Shown here piece after piece: positions 1 to 8,791 of a stretch of DNA of 64,000 nt. Source of the stretch: Schauerella aestuarii. Lineage in GTDB: Bacteria; Pseudomonadota; Gammaproteobacteria; Burkholderiales; Burkholderiaceae_B. The stretch spans positions 186,001 through 250,000 of the forward strand of contig NZ_SIZW01000039.1 of the NCBI RefSeq assembly GCF_009866805.1. The letters are read 5' to 3'. The position numbers and the translations under genes are program-made. The notes below the pieces were generated by a model. It was not told the origin of the DNA, did not search any database, and saw only the letters and a list, made by a program, of their open reading frames with translations. Within the stretch, counting starts at the first letter, position 1, and the number at the start of each line of letters is the position of its first letter.

Positions 1-1102
1 CGCGCAGCAAGGCTTCGCGGTAGCGGGCATAGCCGCTATGCACGGCCGCCACGTCCGTGGCGGCCAACGAGTTGGTCAGCACGGTGACGCTGACCCCACG
101 GGCGGTGAGCGCCGCCAATTGCGCCACACCCCGGTCACCGGGCACGAAGTACGGCGAGATGATGAAGACGTCGCGTGTCGCGCTTTCGATGGCGCGCGCC
201 ACGTCGTGCACGATCCAGGCGTCGGTGAGCGCGCGGTCGCGCTTGTCCGGCGGATCGACGGCGAGGCGGGCGTGGGCGGTCCAATGGAGCGGCAGCTTTC
301 CGGTCACCAAGGCGCGCACGCTCTCGTCGGCTTCGACGCGCTTCAGATAGGGATGCGCATCGGGTTGCTCGGCCAGGGCATCGAACACGTCGTCAGGCGC
401 GTCGGGCTCGGTGTGCTGCCCGGGGTGCAGATCCGCGATGCGCACCGCCAGCGGCGAATGCCAATAGCGCTCGAAGGCCAGTCGGCACTCGGCGACGACG
501 GCGCCGACGGCCAGCACGTCGGCATCATGAAAATTGGCGACCTTACTGGCATCGAAGTACTCGTCGCCGATATTGCGGCCGCCCAGAATGGCCACCGTAT
601 CGTCGGCGAGCCACAGCTTGTTGTGCATGCGGCAATTCATGCGCACGGCGCGCAACAGCATGTCGATGACGCGGCCGATCGCATGCTTGCGCACGCGTCC
701 CGGATTGAAGATCCGCACATCGATGCCGGGATGGCGATCCAGCGCGAGCATGGTGTCGTCCAGGCCATGCAGCTTGATGTCGTCGATCAAGAGGCGCACC
801 CGAACGCCACGGGCGGCAGCCTTGAGCATTTCCCGCCCCAGCAGCCGGCCGGTCATGTCGGGATGCCACATGTAGTACTGCAGGTCGAGCGTGCGGGTCG
901 CCGCGCGCACGCTGAGCGCACGCGCAGCGAAGGCGTCGAGATTGTCGTCCAGCAGCATGGCACCGGTCTCGCCGGGATGGTCGGCGATCAGGGCGTGCAA
1001 GGTGGTGTCGAGCGAGTGGAGCGCGAAGGGCGGCGCCAAACGGATTTCCCTTTTGGATGAGCAGCTTTGGAACGTTCCAAAAGCGGTGCCGCATGGTGCC
1101 AT
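1..1102 (-). CDS. Phospholipase D / cardiolipin synthase family protein, 3' end beyond left edge
   Basis: Reads from the right and runs off the left edge, so the C-terminus is missing. The translated part contains one complete HKD motif (HNKLWLAD, around 605-626) followed by GGRNIGDEYFDA, the signature of bacterial PLD-superfamily proteins related to cardiolipin synthases. The second HKD motif expected in this family would lie outside the window. Upstream of the motif is the typical LDLQYYMWHPD strand. Members act on membrane phospholipids by a phospho-histidine intermediate; the substrate here cannot be told. The start is uncertain: the ATG at 1102 is in frame but has no ribosome-binding site and gives an implausible leader, while the TTG at 1039 or an ATG further inside would place the palindrome at 1066-1081 upstream of the gene. 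Confidence 0.8.
   Translation of the reverse strand, partial: MAPCGTAFGTFQSCSSKREIRLAPPFALHSLDTTLHALIADHPGETGAMLLDDNLDAFAARALSVRAATRTLDLQYYMWHPDMTGRLLGREMLKAAARGVRVRLLIDDIKLHGLDDTMLALDRHPGIDVRIFNPGRVRKHAIGRVIDMLLRAVRMNCRMHNKLWLADDTVAILGGRNIGDEYFDASKVANFHDADVLAVGAVVAECRLAFERYWHSPLAVRIADLHPGQHTEPDAPDDVFDALAEQPDAHPYLKRVEADESVRALVTGKLPLHWTAHARLAVDPPDKRDRALTDAWIVHDVARAIESATRDVFIISPYFVPGDRGVAQLAALTARGVSVTVLTNSLAATDVAAVHSGYARYREALLR
1066..1081. promoter_or_regulatory. Perfect 16-bp palindrome, possible operator
   Basis: TTTGGAACGTTCCAAA is a perfect inverted repeat without spacer. It lies just upstream of the probable true start of the phospholipase D gene, the usual place for a dimeric repressor site. 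The cognate regulator is unknown and no regulator gene is adjacent, so the function is inferred from symmetry alone. Confidence 0.35.
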
Positions 1103-1115
1103 GCACCAAAGGGAG

Positions 1116-1146
1116 CGGTGTAACGGGATATGTGCCCGCTACACCG
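1116..1146 (-). terminator. Hairpin downstream of pirin gene
   Basis: CGGTGTAACGGG and CCCGCTACACCG form a 12-bp stem with one mismatch and a 7-nt loop, 15 bases past the pirin stop codon. There is no clear T-run, so this could be a Rho-dependent 3' end or simply a stable 3' hairpin. Confidence 0.4.
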
Positions 1147-1160
1147 TCAATCCGCGCGAT

Positions 1161-2066
1161 TTACGACAGCGGCTGGGGCTTGGGCGGATCGACCGAATCG
1201 CCCGGCAAGGGTATCCATTCATCATGATCGTGCGGCGGCAGCGCAATGCGGCCGGCGACCCAATCGGCCTTGGCGGCTTCGATGCGTTCCTTGCGGGATG
1301 ACACAAAATTCCACCAGATATGCCGTTCTCCCAACGGTTCGCCGCCCAAAAGCATCAGCGTGGCCCCCGTTTGCGAGGCAATCGTGGGAAATTCGCCCGC
1401 GCCGAACACGGCCATGCTGCCGGCCGGTACGGTTGCCCCGTCGGCCTCGATGCTGCCGTGCGCCACATAAACCCCGCGCTCGGCGTGGCCCGTGGGCAGG
1501 CTCATGCGGCTGCCGGGCTTCATCACGGCATGCACATAGAAGAGGGGCGAGCGCGTGGCGACCCGGCTCGTAAGCCCGTAGGCGCTGCCCGCCACCACCC
1601 GCATCCACACGCCGTCATCCTCGGCCTCGGCCAAGGCGCTGGCATCGTAGTGCTCGAACGCGGGGGCGCATTCCTCATCCTCGGCCGGCAGGGCCACCCA
1701 GGACTGCAGCAGTTCGAGGCCGGGCTCGGTGAACGCGGAGGGATCCTCGAAGCGCTCGGAGTGGCTGATGCCACGGCCGGCCGTCATCCAGTTCACTTCA
1801 CCGGGCCGGATGATCTGCTCGACGCCCAGACTGTCGCGATGGGTGATGCGGCCACTGAAGAGGTAGCTCACGGTGGATAGGCCGATGTGCGGATGGGGGC
1901 GCACATCGGCTTCTCGTGCGATGCCCGCAGGCAGGGTAACGGGACCCGCGTGGTCCAGAAAGATGAACGGGCCCACCATGCGCCGCTTGCGGTACGGCAG
2001 GATGCGTTGCACGGTCAGGCCGTGGCCCAGGTCGCCCTGGCGGGCGGCGATGATCAACTCAGCCAT
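1161..2066 (-). CDS. Pirin family protein (cupin)
   Basis: A 301-residue pirin homologue of usual length. The N-terminal cupin carries the metal ligands in the standard pattern: H58 and H60 in RPHPHIGL, and H102 and E104 in GISHSER. Bacterial pirins bind iron, and some, such as E. coli YhhW, have quercetinase activity; the substrate here is unknown. The ATG overlaps the end of the upstream molybdopterin oxidoreductase gene by 8 bp, which implies one transcript and translational coupling. Family assignment is firm, function is not. Confidence 0.93.
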   Translation of the reverse strand: MAELIIAARQGDLGHGLTVQRILPYRKRRMVGPFIFLDHAGPVTLPAGIAREADVRPHPHIGLSTVSYLFSGRITHRDSLGVEQIIRPGEVNWMTAGRGISHSERFEDPSAFTEPGLELLQSWVALPAEDEECAPAFEHYDASALAEAEDDGVWMRVVAGSAYGLTSRVATRSPLFYVHAVMKPGSRMSLPTGHAERGVYVAHGSIEADGATVPAGSMAVFGAGEFPTIASQTGATLMLLGGEPLGERHIWWNFVSSRKERIEAAKADWVAGRIALPPHDHDEWIPLPGDSVDPPKPQPLS

Positions 2067-4368
2067 GAACGGCCTCCGAGGCAGTCACTCGAACGGGAAT
2101 GGATTTATAGGCCGGGGTGCCGCTTTGCGGGTCGTGCCGCGCCAGCGCGACGAGCCCGTTGCCCTCCGGGTAATACACGGCAGTGGAACCGCGCGCGATG
2201 TCGTAGGCCACCGCGGTGAGGCCGGTCATGCGGCGCGGTTCGGTGTCCTGCGCGTCGAATGCGAACGCTTCGACGTCCACCCGATCGCCATGCTTCAAGC
2301 CGAGCGCCGTCAGGTCGTCGACGTTCATGAACACCACGTCGCGGCGATTGGTGATGCCGCGATAGCGATCGTCGGCACTGTAGATGGTGGTGTTGTATTG
2401 GTCGTGACTGCGCAGGGTGGTGAGCTGCAGCGTGTCGGGCGCGGCGACCGGATCTTCGTTCAACCCCGGGTACGAGATGAAATTGGCGCGGCCGCTGGGC
2501 GTGCGCCACACGCGGTCGCTTGCGGCCACCGTCAGGCGGAACCCGCCCGGTTCCTTGACCCGCGCGTTGAAATTGCGAAAGTCCGGAAACACGGCTTCGA
2601 TGGCATCGCGAATGGTGGCGTAATCGGCGATGAAGCCGGCCCAATCGACCTTGGTCTGCGGCAATGTGGCTTGCGCCATGCCGGCCACGATGGCGGGCTC
2701 CGAGAGCAGATGCTCGGATGCCGGTTTGAGCGTGCCGCGCGAGGCATGCACCATCGACATCGAGTCTTCCACCGTGATCGACTGTGCCACGCCGCCTTGC
2801 ACGTCGAGCTCGGTGCGCCCCAGGCACGGCAGCAGATACGACGCGCGCGCGGCGATCAGGTGCGAGCGGTTGAGCTTGGTGGCAATGTGCACGACCAGAT
2901 CCAGACGCCGCATCGCTTCGAAGGTTTTCTGCGGATCGGGCATCGCCACAGCCAGATTGCCGCCCAGGCACACCAGCGCCTTGGAGCGGCCCTCATGGAT
3001 CGCACGAATGCTTTCGACGGCCGCATGACCGTGCGCGGTGGGCGGCTTGAAGCCGAAGCGGCGTTCGATGCCCTCCAGCAGGGCGGCGTTGGGGATCTCG
3101 GTGATGCCCACGGTACGGTCGCCCTGCACATTCGAGTGGCCGCGCAGCGGGCAGATACCGGCGCCTTCGCGGCCGATGTTGCCGCGCATGAGCAGCAGGT
3201 CGGCAATGTATTGCACATTGCGCGTGCCGTGCACGTGCTGTGTGATGCCCATGCCGTAGCAGATGATGACGCGCTTGGCCTTGGCATACACGGCCGCTGC
3301 GCTTTCGATTTCCGCGCGCGACAGCCCCGAGATGCGTTCGATGTCGTCCCAGGCGGTGGCGTCCAGATCGGCACGCAAGGCATCGAAGCCGGCCGTGTGT
3401 GCGGCCACGAAATCCCAGTCGACGATCTCGCCGGCGCCGCGGGCCTGCGATTCGGCATCGGCCACCAGCAAGGCTTTCATCATCCCTTTGAGCACGGCCG
3501 CGTCGCCACCGATCTTCACCTTGTAATACGTGGTGGCGATGGGGGTGGACTGGCGCGCAATCATCTCCTTGGCGTGCTGCGGCGAGGTAAAGCGTTGCAG
3601 TCCGCGCTCGGACAAGGGATTGAAGACGATGATGGGGGCGCCGCGCAGCGACGCCTCACGCAGCGTGGCGAGCATGCGTGGATGATTGGTGCCGGGGTTG
3701 TGCCCGATACAGAAGATCGCGTCGCAATGATCGAAATCATCGATCGTGACGGTGCCTTTGCCCACGCCGATGGAGACCGGCAAACCCACGCTCGTGGCCT
3801 CGTGGCACATGTTCGAGCAATCGGGAAAGTTGTTGGTGCCGTACTCGCGCACGAAGAGCTGGTACAGAAATGCGGCTTCGTTGGAGGTGCGGCCCGACGC
3901 ATAGAACTCGGCCATATTGGGGTCGGGCAGGGCGCGCAGCGCGGCGCCGATGCCGTCGAAGGCGTCGGCCCACGATACCGGCACGTATTTGTCGGTGGCG
4001 GCGTCGTAGGCCATCGGATGCGTGAGACGGCCCTGATCCTCGAGCGCGTGATCCGACCATTGCCACAGATCGGCCACCGTGTGCGCGGCGAAGAAGTCGG
4101 GCGTGGTGCGCTTGCCCGTGGCTTCCCATGAAACGGCCTTGGCGCCGTTCTCGCAAAACTCGAACGACGAGGTGTGCTTGGGATCGGGCCACGCACAGCC
4201 CGGGCAGTCGAAGCCGTCGGGCTGATTGACCTTCAGCAGCATGCGCGTATCTTTGCCGACCGCCATTTGCCGGCGCAGCGCTTTCGCCACCGCGCCCAAT
4301 GCGCCCCACCCTCCGGCAGGACCCGCGTAGTCTTCCACGCCGGGAACATCATCTCGGTCTTGACTCAT
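2059..4368 (-). CDS. FdhF/YdeP-type molybdopterin oxidoreductase
   Basis: A 769-residue protein of the FdhF/YdeP family, a branch of the formate dehydrogenase alpha-subunit superfamily. Visible features are the N-terminal DCPGC pair (C55, C58) with C72, the DCSNMCHEA segment near 183-191, IGHNPGTNHPRML in the cofactor-binding region, and a C-terminal molydopterin dinucleotide-binding domain. No obvious signal peptide is present, so it is probably cytoplasmic. E. coli YdeP is linked to acid resistance, but the redox reaction of this branch is not established. It is preceded on the same strand by a GNAT gene 33 bp away and overlaps pirin by 8 bp, suggesting a GNAT-oxidoreductase-pirin transcript. 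A maturation gene such as fdhD is not in the window. Confidence 0.9.
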   Translation of the reverse strand: MSQDRDDVPGVEDYAGPAGGWGALGAVAKALRRQMAVGKDTRMLLKVNQPDGFDCPGCAWPDPKHTSSFEFCENGAKAVSWEATGKRTTPDFFAAHTVADLWQWSDHALEDQGRLTHPMAYDAATDKYVPVSWADAFDGIGAALRALPDPNMAEFYASGRTSNEAAFLYQLFVREYGTNNFPDCSNMCHEATSVGLPVSIGVGKGTVTIDDFDHCDAIFCIGHNPGTNHPRMLATLREASLRGAPIIVFNPLSERGLQRFTSPQHAKEMIARQSTPIATTYYKVKIGGDAAVLKGMMKALLVADAESQARGAGEIVDWDFVAAHTAGFDALRADLDATAWDDIERISGLSRAEIESAAAVYAKAKRVIICYGMGITQHVHGTRNVQYIADLLLMRGNIGREGAGICPLRGHSNVQGDRTVGITEIPNAALLEGIERRFGFKPPTAHGHAAVESIRAIHEGRSKALVCLGGNLAVAMPDPQKTFEAMRRLDLVVHIATKLNRSHLIAARASYLLPCLGRTELDVQGGVAQSITVEDSMSMVHASRGTLKPASEHLLSEPAIVAGMAQATLPQTKVDWAGFIADYATIRDAIEAVFPDFRNFNARVKEPGGFRLTVAASDRVWRTPSGRANFISYPGLNEDPVAAPDTLQLTTLRSHDQYNTTIYSADDRYRGITNRRDVVFMNVDDLTALGLKHGDRVDVEAFAFDAQDTEPRRMTGLTAVAYDIARGSTAVYYPEGNGLVALARHDPQSGTPAYKSIPVRVTASEAVHG

Positions 4369-4401
4369 CCCTGTGCCCTCTTTAGCTCGATGCCTGGAAT
4401 T

Positions 4402-4956
4402 CTACGCTTGGAGGTCGCCCGGCAGCAGGGCGTACACGTGCGCGTCGATGGCCTCGCCATGCAGCATCAAGCGGTGGCGCGCCACGCATTCGTGCTGCGC
4501 GCCAAGTTTCTCGGCCACGCGGCAACTGGCCCGGTTGCCGGTGGCCGCGACGATTTCGATGCGGTTCAGGTCCAGCTCGAAAAAGCCGAAGCTCGCCACG
4601 CGGCGGGCGACCCGGGTGGCCAGGCCGTGACCGGCAACGGTAGACCGCACCCAGTAGCCCAGATTGCCCACGCGATGTTCGTCATCGATGCCGTTGATCG
4701 ACACCACCCCCAGGATGGCCCCCGTGGTGCGCTCGACAATGCCGAAGTCGAATGCGCGGCGGCGGGCGCGCTCCTGCACACTGCTCTGGAGAAAGGCGCG
4801 GGCTTCGCGCACCGCAAAGTCTGGCGTGCACCAGCTTTGCCACGGTGCGATCTCGGCCGACGAGGCCACGACCGCCTCGCACAGGGCGTCGGCTTCGTCC
4901 ATATGCAGCGGGCGAACGACAATGTCTTCATCGTCGAGCAACGTCAGCGGCGTCAT
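4402..4956 (-). CDS. GNAT family N-acetyltransferase (RimJ/RimL-like)
   Basis: A 184-residue GCN5-related acetyltransferase. The middle carries the acetyl-CoA binding segment VAGHGLATRVARRVASF and the RimJ/RimL-type follow-up GNRASCRVAEKLGAQHE. The overall length fits protein or antibiotic N-acetyltransferases of the RimJ/RimL group. The acceptor cannot be predicted. It lies 33 bp upstream of the molybdopterin oxidoreductase gene on the same strand and may share its transcript. Confidence 0.88.
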   Translation of the reverse strand: MTPLTLLDDEDIVVRPLHMDEADALCEAVVASSAEIAPWQSWCTPDFAVREARAFLQSSVQERARRRAFDFGIVERTTGAILGVVSINGIDDEHRVGNLGYWVRSTVAGHGLATRVARRVASFGFFELDLNRIEIVAATGNRASCRVAEKLGAQHECVARHRLMLHGEAIDAHVYALLPGDLQA

Positions 4957-5128
4957 GGCATCTCGAATCGGGTGCGGGCGAGCGGTTGGGTGCAGGGCGG
5001 CGTACAGGCTGTGCGCTCCGGTGCAGGGGTGAGGTTGTGCTTGCCATCGTACCCGTTAACCGGCCGCGCGTTGTTGCCCGCCCGTGTCAGATCACCCGTG
5101 TTGGACCGCTCACATCGGCCGGCCCCGG

Positions 5129-5893
5129 TCAGCCCGCCTTGCCGACCATTGCGCCGGGCTCCTGGCCCAGATAGTCGTAGCGTGCCGTATTCACGCGCGA
5201 TACGCGCCACTCGACCGGTTGCCCGTGATACGAGAACGCCACGCGCCGAATCTCGAGCAGCGGTTCGCCTTCCGGCACATCGAGCAGCTCGGTAAACGGC
5301 GCTTCGGCGCGGCAGGTGCGCACGCGTTCGTCGGTGGCGATAACGTTCACGCCGAAGCGTTCCTGGTAGAAGCGGTACAGCGTGCTCGAGCGGTCGCGCA
5401 GGTCGGCATCCGTCATGCCGCTGAACAGGGCTTCGGGCAACGCGATCGTATCGGCCAGCACCACGTCGCCGTTGAGCGCCAGCACATTCAGAAACTCGAA
5501 CACATGGCTACCGGCAGGCAGCCCCAGCACCTCGCGCGCGGCGGCGTTGGCGCGGACGCGTTTGAAACGCACCAGCCGCGTCGTGGGGTAGGCCTTGTGG
5601 CCGTCGTTGCGCTGGATACGGAAGAACTTGAAGAAGTGTGGATTGCGGGTGTGCTCCGACACATAGGTGCCCCGCCCCTGATGACGCGTGAGGATGTTTT
5701 CGGCCGCGAGCTCGTCGATGGCCTTGCGCAGCGTGCCGATCGACACGCCGAAGCGCTCCGACAGCAATTTCTCGGACGGGATGGCATCGCCTTGTTTCCA
5801 CTCGCCCTGCGCCAGGGCCGCCAGCACGGCGTCCTTCACTTGCAGGTAAAGCGGGGTGCCCAGCGGCACGGCGGTAGAGGGCGATGAAGTCAT
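5129..5893 (-). CDS. GntR family regulator with UTRA domain, candidate regulator of the sulfolactate genes
   Basis: A 254-residue HutC-subfamily GntR regulator. Residues about 15-80 form the winged helix (GDAIPSEKLLSERFGVSIGT and the LTRHQGRGTYV wing), and residues about 95-240 form a UTRA effector-binding domain. It is transcribed away from suyA, with about 150 bp between the two start codons. That interval holds a 21-bp inverted repeat and the suyA promoter, so the simplest reading is a local repressor relieved by sulfolactate or a related organosulfonate. Direct family evidence covers only the fold; the target is inferred from position. Confidence 0.93.
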   Translation of the reverse strand: MTSSPSTAVPLGTPLYLQVKDAVLAALAQGEWKQGDAIPSEKLLSERFGVSIGTLRKAIDELAAENILTRHQGRGTYVSEHTRNPHFFKFFRIQRNDGHKAYPTTRLVRFKRVRANAAAREVLGLPAGSHVFEFLNVLALNGDVVLADTIALPEALFSGMTDADLRDRSSTLYRFYQERFGVNVIATDERVRTCRAEAPFTELLDVPEGEPLLEIRRVAFSYHGQPVEWRVSRVNTARYDYLGQEPGAMVGKAG

Positions 5894-5951
5894 GACGAAG
5901 CACAGTGTTGCAGAGCACGAATTGTAGCGGGGCCGGCGTCATCCCTGCAAT

Positions 5952-5972
5952 TCATATCAATCATGTATATGA
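5952..5972. promoter_or_regulatory. Candidate GntR operator
   Basis: TCATAT and ATATGA are inverted with a 9-bp spacer, immediately upstream of the -35 element of the suyA promoter and within the interval shared with the divergent GntR gene. AT-rich palindromes of this size are typical of HutC-type regulators. A partly overlapping half-site (TCATGT with ACATGTGA) extends the symmetry toward the promoter. Confidence 0.5.
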
Positions 5973-5977
5973 CCTAG

Positions 5978-6006
5978 TTGACATGTGATTTTTGTGGTCT
6001 TAAGAT
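5978..6006 (+). promoter_or_regulatory. Sigma70-type promoter of the suyAB operon
   Basis: A perfect -35 hexamer TTGACA (5978-5983), a 17-bp spacer and a -10 TAAGAT (6001-6006). Transcription would begin near 6013, giving a leader of about 30 nt that contains the AAGGAAGAG ribosome-binding site of suyA. The adjacent inverted repeat offers control by the divergent GntR regulator. Confidence 0.7.
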
Positions 6007-6043
6007 TTGCCCACGAATCGCAAACCAGAAAAAAGGAAGAGAC

Positions 6044-6325
6044 ATGATTCATGCCGTTTTGCACGATGCGAAGGACACCGTTGCCGTGGCGGTGGTCGAA
6101 GGCGTCTCGGCGGGCACCGAGATGAATGCGTGGATCATGGATGACGACACCGTCATCCAGGTCAAAGCGCTGCAGGACATCCCGATCGGGCACAAGGTCG
6201 CCATGCGCGACATGGCGCAGGGCGACACGGTTTTCAAGTACGGGGTGGATATCGGCAAGGTCGTCGCGCCCATCAAGGCCGGCCAGCACGCCCACGTGCA
6301 CAACATCAAGACCAAGCGCTGGTAA
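6044..6325 (+). CDS. suyA: Small subunit of (2R)-sulfolactate sulfo-lyase (UxaA-type SAF domain)
   Basis: A 93-residue protein made of a single SAF domain (UxaA N-terminal type), ending in [12 protein letters not shown]. In altronate and galactarate dehydratases this domain is the N-terminus of one long chain. As a separate small gene followed by a roughly 390-residue large-subunit gene it matches SuyA of (R)-sulfolactate sulfo-lyase, which splits sulfolactate into pyruvate and sulfite. The ATG at 6044 has a good AAGGAAGAG site; an in-frame extension upstream would overlap the promoter and is unlikely. The neighbours suyB, slcC-like and comC-like support the assignment. Alternative: a split sugar-acid dehydratase of the same family. 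Confidence 0.8.
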   Translation: MIHAVLHDAKDTVAVAVVEGVSAGTEMNAWIMDDDTVIQVKALQDIPIGHKVAMRDMAQGDTVFKYGVDIGKVVAPIKAGQHAHVHNIKTKRW

Positions 6326-6362
6326 GCCGCACGGCCTTCTCCCCTACGCTCAAAGGACACTC

Positions 6363-7538
6363 ATGCCTGTCATCACCGCTCAAACGACTTTCCAGGGTTA
6401 CCGCCGCGAGAACGGCCGCGTCGGCGTGCGCAATCACGTCATCGTGCTTCCCGTGGACGACATCTCCAATGCCGCCGCCGAGGCCGTGGCCAACAACATC
6501 AAGGGGACGATGGCGTTGCCGCACCCTTATGGCCGCCTGCAGTTTGGCGAGGATCTCGAACTGCACTTCCGCACGCTGATCGGCACGGGGTCAAACCCCA
6601 ACGTGGCCGCCGTGATCGTGATCGGCATCGAAGAAGGCTGGACCAAGCGCGTGGTTGACGGCATCGCCAAAACAGGCAAGCCGGTGGCCGGCTTCAGCAT
6701 CGAATTGCATGGTGACCACGACACCATCATGCGGGCGTCCAAGCAAGCCAAGGAATACGTGCACTTCGCCACCGCCTTGACGCGCGAAACCTGCCCGATC
6801 GAAGAACTGTGGGTGTCGACCAAATGCGGTGAGTCGGATACGACGTCGGGTTGCGGTGCCAACCCCACGGTAGGCAACGCGTTCGACAAGTTGTACGCCA
6901 CGGGCAATACGCTGGTGTTTGGCGAGACGTCCGAACTGACCGGTGGCGAGAACATCGTGGCCGATCGCTGCGCCACCGACGCTGTGCGCGAGAAGTTCAT
7001 GTTCATGTTCAATCGCTACCAGGACATGATCGATCGCTGGAAGACCAGCGATCTGTCGGAATCGCAGCCCACCAAGGGGAACATCGCCGGCGGGCTGACC
7101 ACCATCGAAGAAAAGGCATTGGGCAACATCCAGAAGATCGGCAAGCAATGCAAAGTCGACGGTGTGATCGACAAGGCCGAGATCCCGGATGGCAAGGGAC
7201 TCTGGTTCATGGATTCGTCATCGGCCGCCGCCGAGATGGTCACCCTCTGCGCCGCCTCGGGCTACGTGGTGCACTTCTTTCCCACGGGCCAGGGCAATGT
7301 GATCGGCAATCCGATTCTGCCGGTGATCAAGATCTGCGCCAATCCGCGCACGGTACGCACGATGTCCGAGCACGTGGATGTGGACACGTCGGCTTTGCTG
7401 CAGCGTGAGATCGATCTGGATCAGGCCGGCGACAAGCTGCTCGAATGCATGCTCGCCACGGCTAATGGGCGCTGGACGGCCGCGGAAGCCCTGGGGCATC
7501 GCGAGTTCGTGTTGACGCGACTGTTCGAAAGCGCCTGA
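6363..7538 (+). CDS. suyB: Large subunit of (2R)-sulfolactate sulfo-lyase (UxaA family)
   Basis: A 391-residue UxaA-family catalytic subunit starting at ATG 6363, 37 bp after suyA. It carries the family hallmarks [17 protein letters not shown] at the N-terminus, the cysteine-rich [17 protein letters not shown] segment thought to hold the iron centre, and [19 protein letters not shown] near the C-terminus. Size and gene order match SuyB, partner of SuyA in releasing sulfite from (R)-sulfolactate. The family also contains altronate and galactarate dehydratases, so substrate assignment rests on the split-gene arrangement and on the two downstream dehydrogenases that resemble the known sulfolactate racemising pair. 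Confidence 0.82.
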   Translation: MPVITAQTTFQGYRRENGRVGVRNHVIVLPVDDISNAAAEAVANNIKGTMALPHPYGRLQFGEDLELHFRTLIGTGSNPNVAAVIVIGIEEGWTKRVVDGIAKTGKPVAGFSIELHGDHDTIMRASKQAKEYVHFATALTRETCPIEELWVSTKCGESDTTSGCGANPTVGNAFDKLYATGNTLVFGETSELTGGENIVADRCATDAVREKFMFMFNRYQDMIDRWKTSDLSESQPTKGNIAGGLTTIEEKALGNIQKIGKQCKVDGVIDKAEIPDGKGLWFMDSSSAAAEMVTLCAASGYVVHFFPTGQGNVIGNPILPVIKICANPRTVRTMSEHVDVDTSALLQREIDLDQAGDKLLECMLATANGRWTAAEALGHREFVLTRLFESA

Positions 7539-7577
7539 GACGCTGAACGAGGCGGTCGGGCGCTGCGGCGCTCGATC

Positions 7578-7597
7578 GCGATCCGGTATCGGATCGC
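7578..7597 (+). terminator. Hairpin after suyB
   Basis: GCGATCCG and CGGATCGC form a perfect 8-bp stem with a 4-nt loop, 40 bases after the suyB stop codon and followed by ATCTACTTTT. It may reduce read-through into the receptor gene or stabilise the suyAB message. The short T-run makes strong termination doubtful. Confidence 0.45.
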
Positions 7598-7759
7598 ATC
7601 TACTTTTCGCATGTGCGCCTGGACGATGACGCCCTCGCCAATCGTCTGACGTGCATGTGCCGTGGCAGCAGAACAAAAACAAGGCCTTGAGGTCAGTCTC
7701 GCGGCAGCCGAGCGGGTAAGCCTCCTTCAACGGGCCACCATCCACCGGAGGAGCAGTTC

Positions 7760-8791
7760 ATGAGCCATTCGCATACCCCCATCGATGCACACCGCAGGCG
7801 TGTTCTGGCCGCATTCGGTGCTGCAGGCCTTAGTGCTGCAGGGTTGAGTGCCGCAGGCTTCGGCCACGACGCACGCGCCGCCCCGGCCGGCGCCGCGTGG
7901 CCAGCCGACCGGCCGATCAACTACGTGGTGCCGTTTCCGGCCGGCGGCCTCACCGATGTGGCCGCGCGCCAGGTCGCCAAGGCGCTGAGCGACGCCGAAA
8001 AATGGAACGTGGTGATCGAAAACAAGCCCGGCGGCAACGCCAACATCGGTGCGGCGTTTGTGAGCCGCGCGCCGGCCGATGGCTATACGTGGCTGGCCAT
8101 GACCTTGTCGCATGCCGCCAATGCCACCCTTTTCGAGGGCCGGGCGGGTTATGAACTGCTCAAAGATCTCACGCCGATCGCCGGGCTGGCCTCATCGCCG
8201 ATCATGGTGGTGGTGAGCTCGAAAAGCCCGATCAAGTCGATGCAGGATCTGGCCGAGGCCGCCAAGACGAAGGCGCTGTCGACAGGCTCGAGCGGCAACG
8301 GCACGCCGCCGCATCTGACGATGGCGCTTTATCAAAGGATCACGGGCGCCAAGCTCATGCACGTGCCGTACAAAGGCGGCACACCGTCGCTCACCGATCT
8401 GATCGGCGGCCATGTGGACGTGGTGTTCTCGAACTATCCCGAGTCGTTGGCTTTTGTGAAGAGCGGCGAGCTGCGCGCGCTGGCCGTGACCACCAAGACG
8501 CGCACCAAGGAGTTGCCCGACGTGCCCACCGTGGCCGAAGTGGGGTTGCCCGATCTGGTGGTGGAAAACTTTACCGGAGTGATGGGGCCGGCCGGCATGC
8601 CGCCGGCGATCGTCACACGCGTGAGCCAGGCCATCGTGGCGCAACTCTCCAAACCCGCCATGGCCCAGTCGCTGATGCAGTTGGGTTTCATGCCGCAACC
8701 GCGCGATGCCCAAGCCTTCGGCACCTATCTATCGGGTGAGGTCACGCGCTGGCGCGGCATCATCAAGGAAGCGAACATTACGACGTCGTGA
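7760..8791 (+). CDS. Bug/TctC-family periplasmic solute-binding protein
   Basis: A 343-residue tripartite tricarboxylate receptor. An arginine-rich leader (DAHRRRVLAAFG followed by an Ala/Gly-rich stretch) suggests Tat export. Mature-protein motifs are VVPFPAGGLTDVAAR, ENKPGGNANIGA and the downstream PADGYTW, all typical of Bug proteins. The leader has a small duplication (AAGLSAAGLSAAGF). The start has a strong GGAGGAG site. In known sulfolactate clusters a receptor of this type (SlcH) works with two membrane proteins, but no such genes lie here, so the receptor is orphan or borrows distant permeases. Sulfolactate as ligand is inferred from context only. Confidence 0.9.
   Translation: MSHSHTPIDAHRRRVLAAFGAAGLSAAGLSAAGFGHDARAAPAGAAWPADRPINYVVPFPAGGLTDVAARQVAKALSDAEKWNVVIENKPGGNANIGAAFVSRAPADGYTWLAMTLSHAANATLFEGRAGYELLKDLTPIAGLASSPIMVVVSSKSPIKSMQDLAEAAKTKALSTGSSGNGTPPHLTMALYQRITGAKLMHVPYKGGTPSLTDLIGGHVDVVFSNYPESLAFVKSGELRALAVTTKTRTKELPDVPTVAEVGLPDLVVENFTGVMGPAGMPPAIVTRVSQAIVAQLSKPAMAQSLMQLGFMPQPRDAQAFGTYLSGEVTRWRGIIKEANITTS

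Noticed and set aside
1873-4131. Long open frame on the + strand opposite the molybdopterin oxidoreductase gene
   Set aside because: It is antisense to a well-conserved protein, has a His/Arg/Gly-rich artefactual composition and no ribosome-binding site. It results from high-GC codon use.
2059-4368. Selenocysteine-containing formate dehydrogenase
   Set aside because: The frame is uninterrupted, without in-frame TGA, and the N-terminal cluster pattern fits the YdeP branch rather than FdhF-H with selenocysteine.
6044-7538. Altronate or galactarate dehydratase
   Set aside because: Those enzymes are one chain of about 500 residues. The split small/large genes together with slcC- and comC-like genes favour sulfolactate sulfo-lyase, though the fold alone cannot exclude it.
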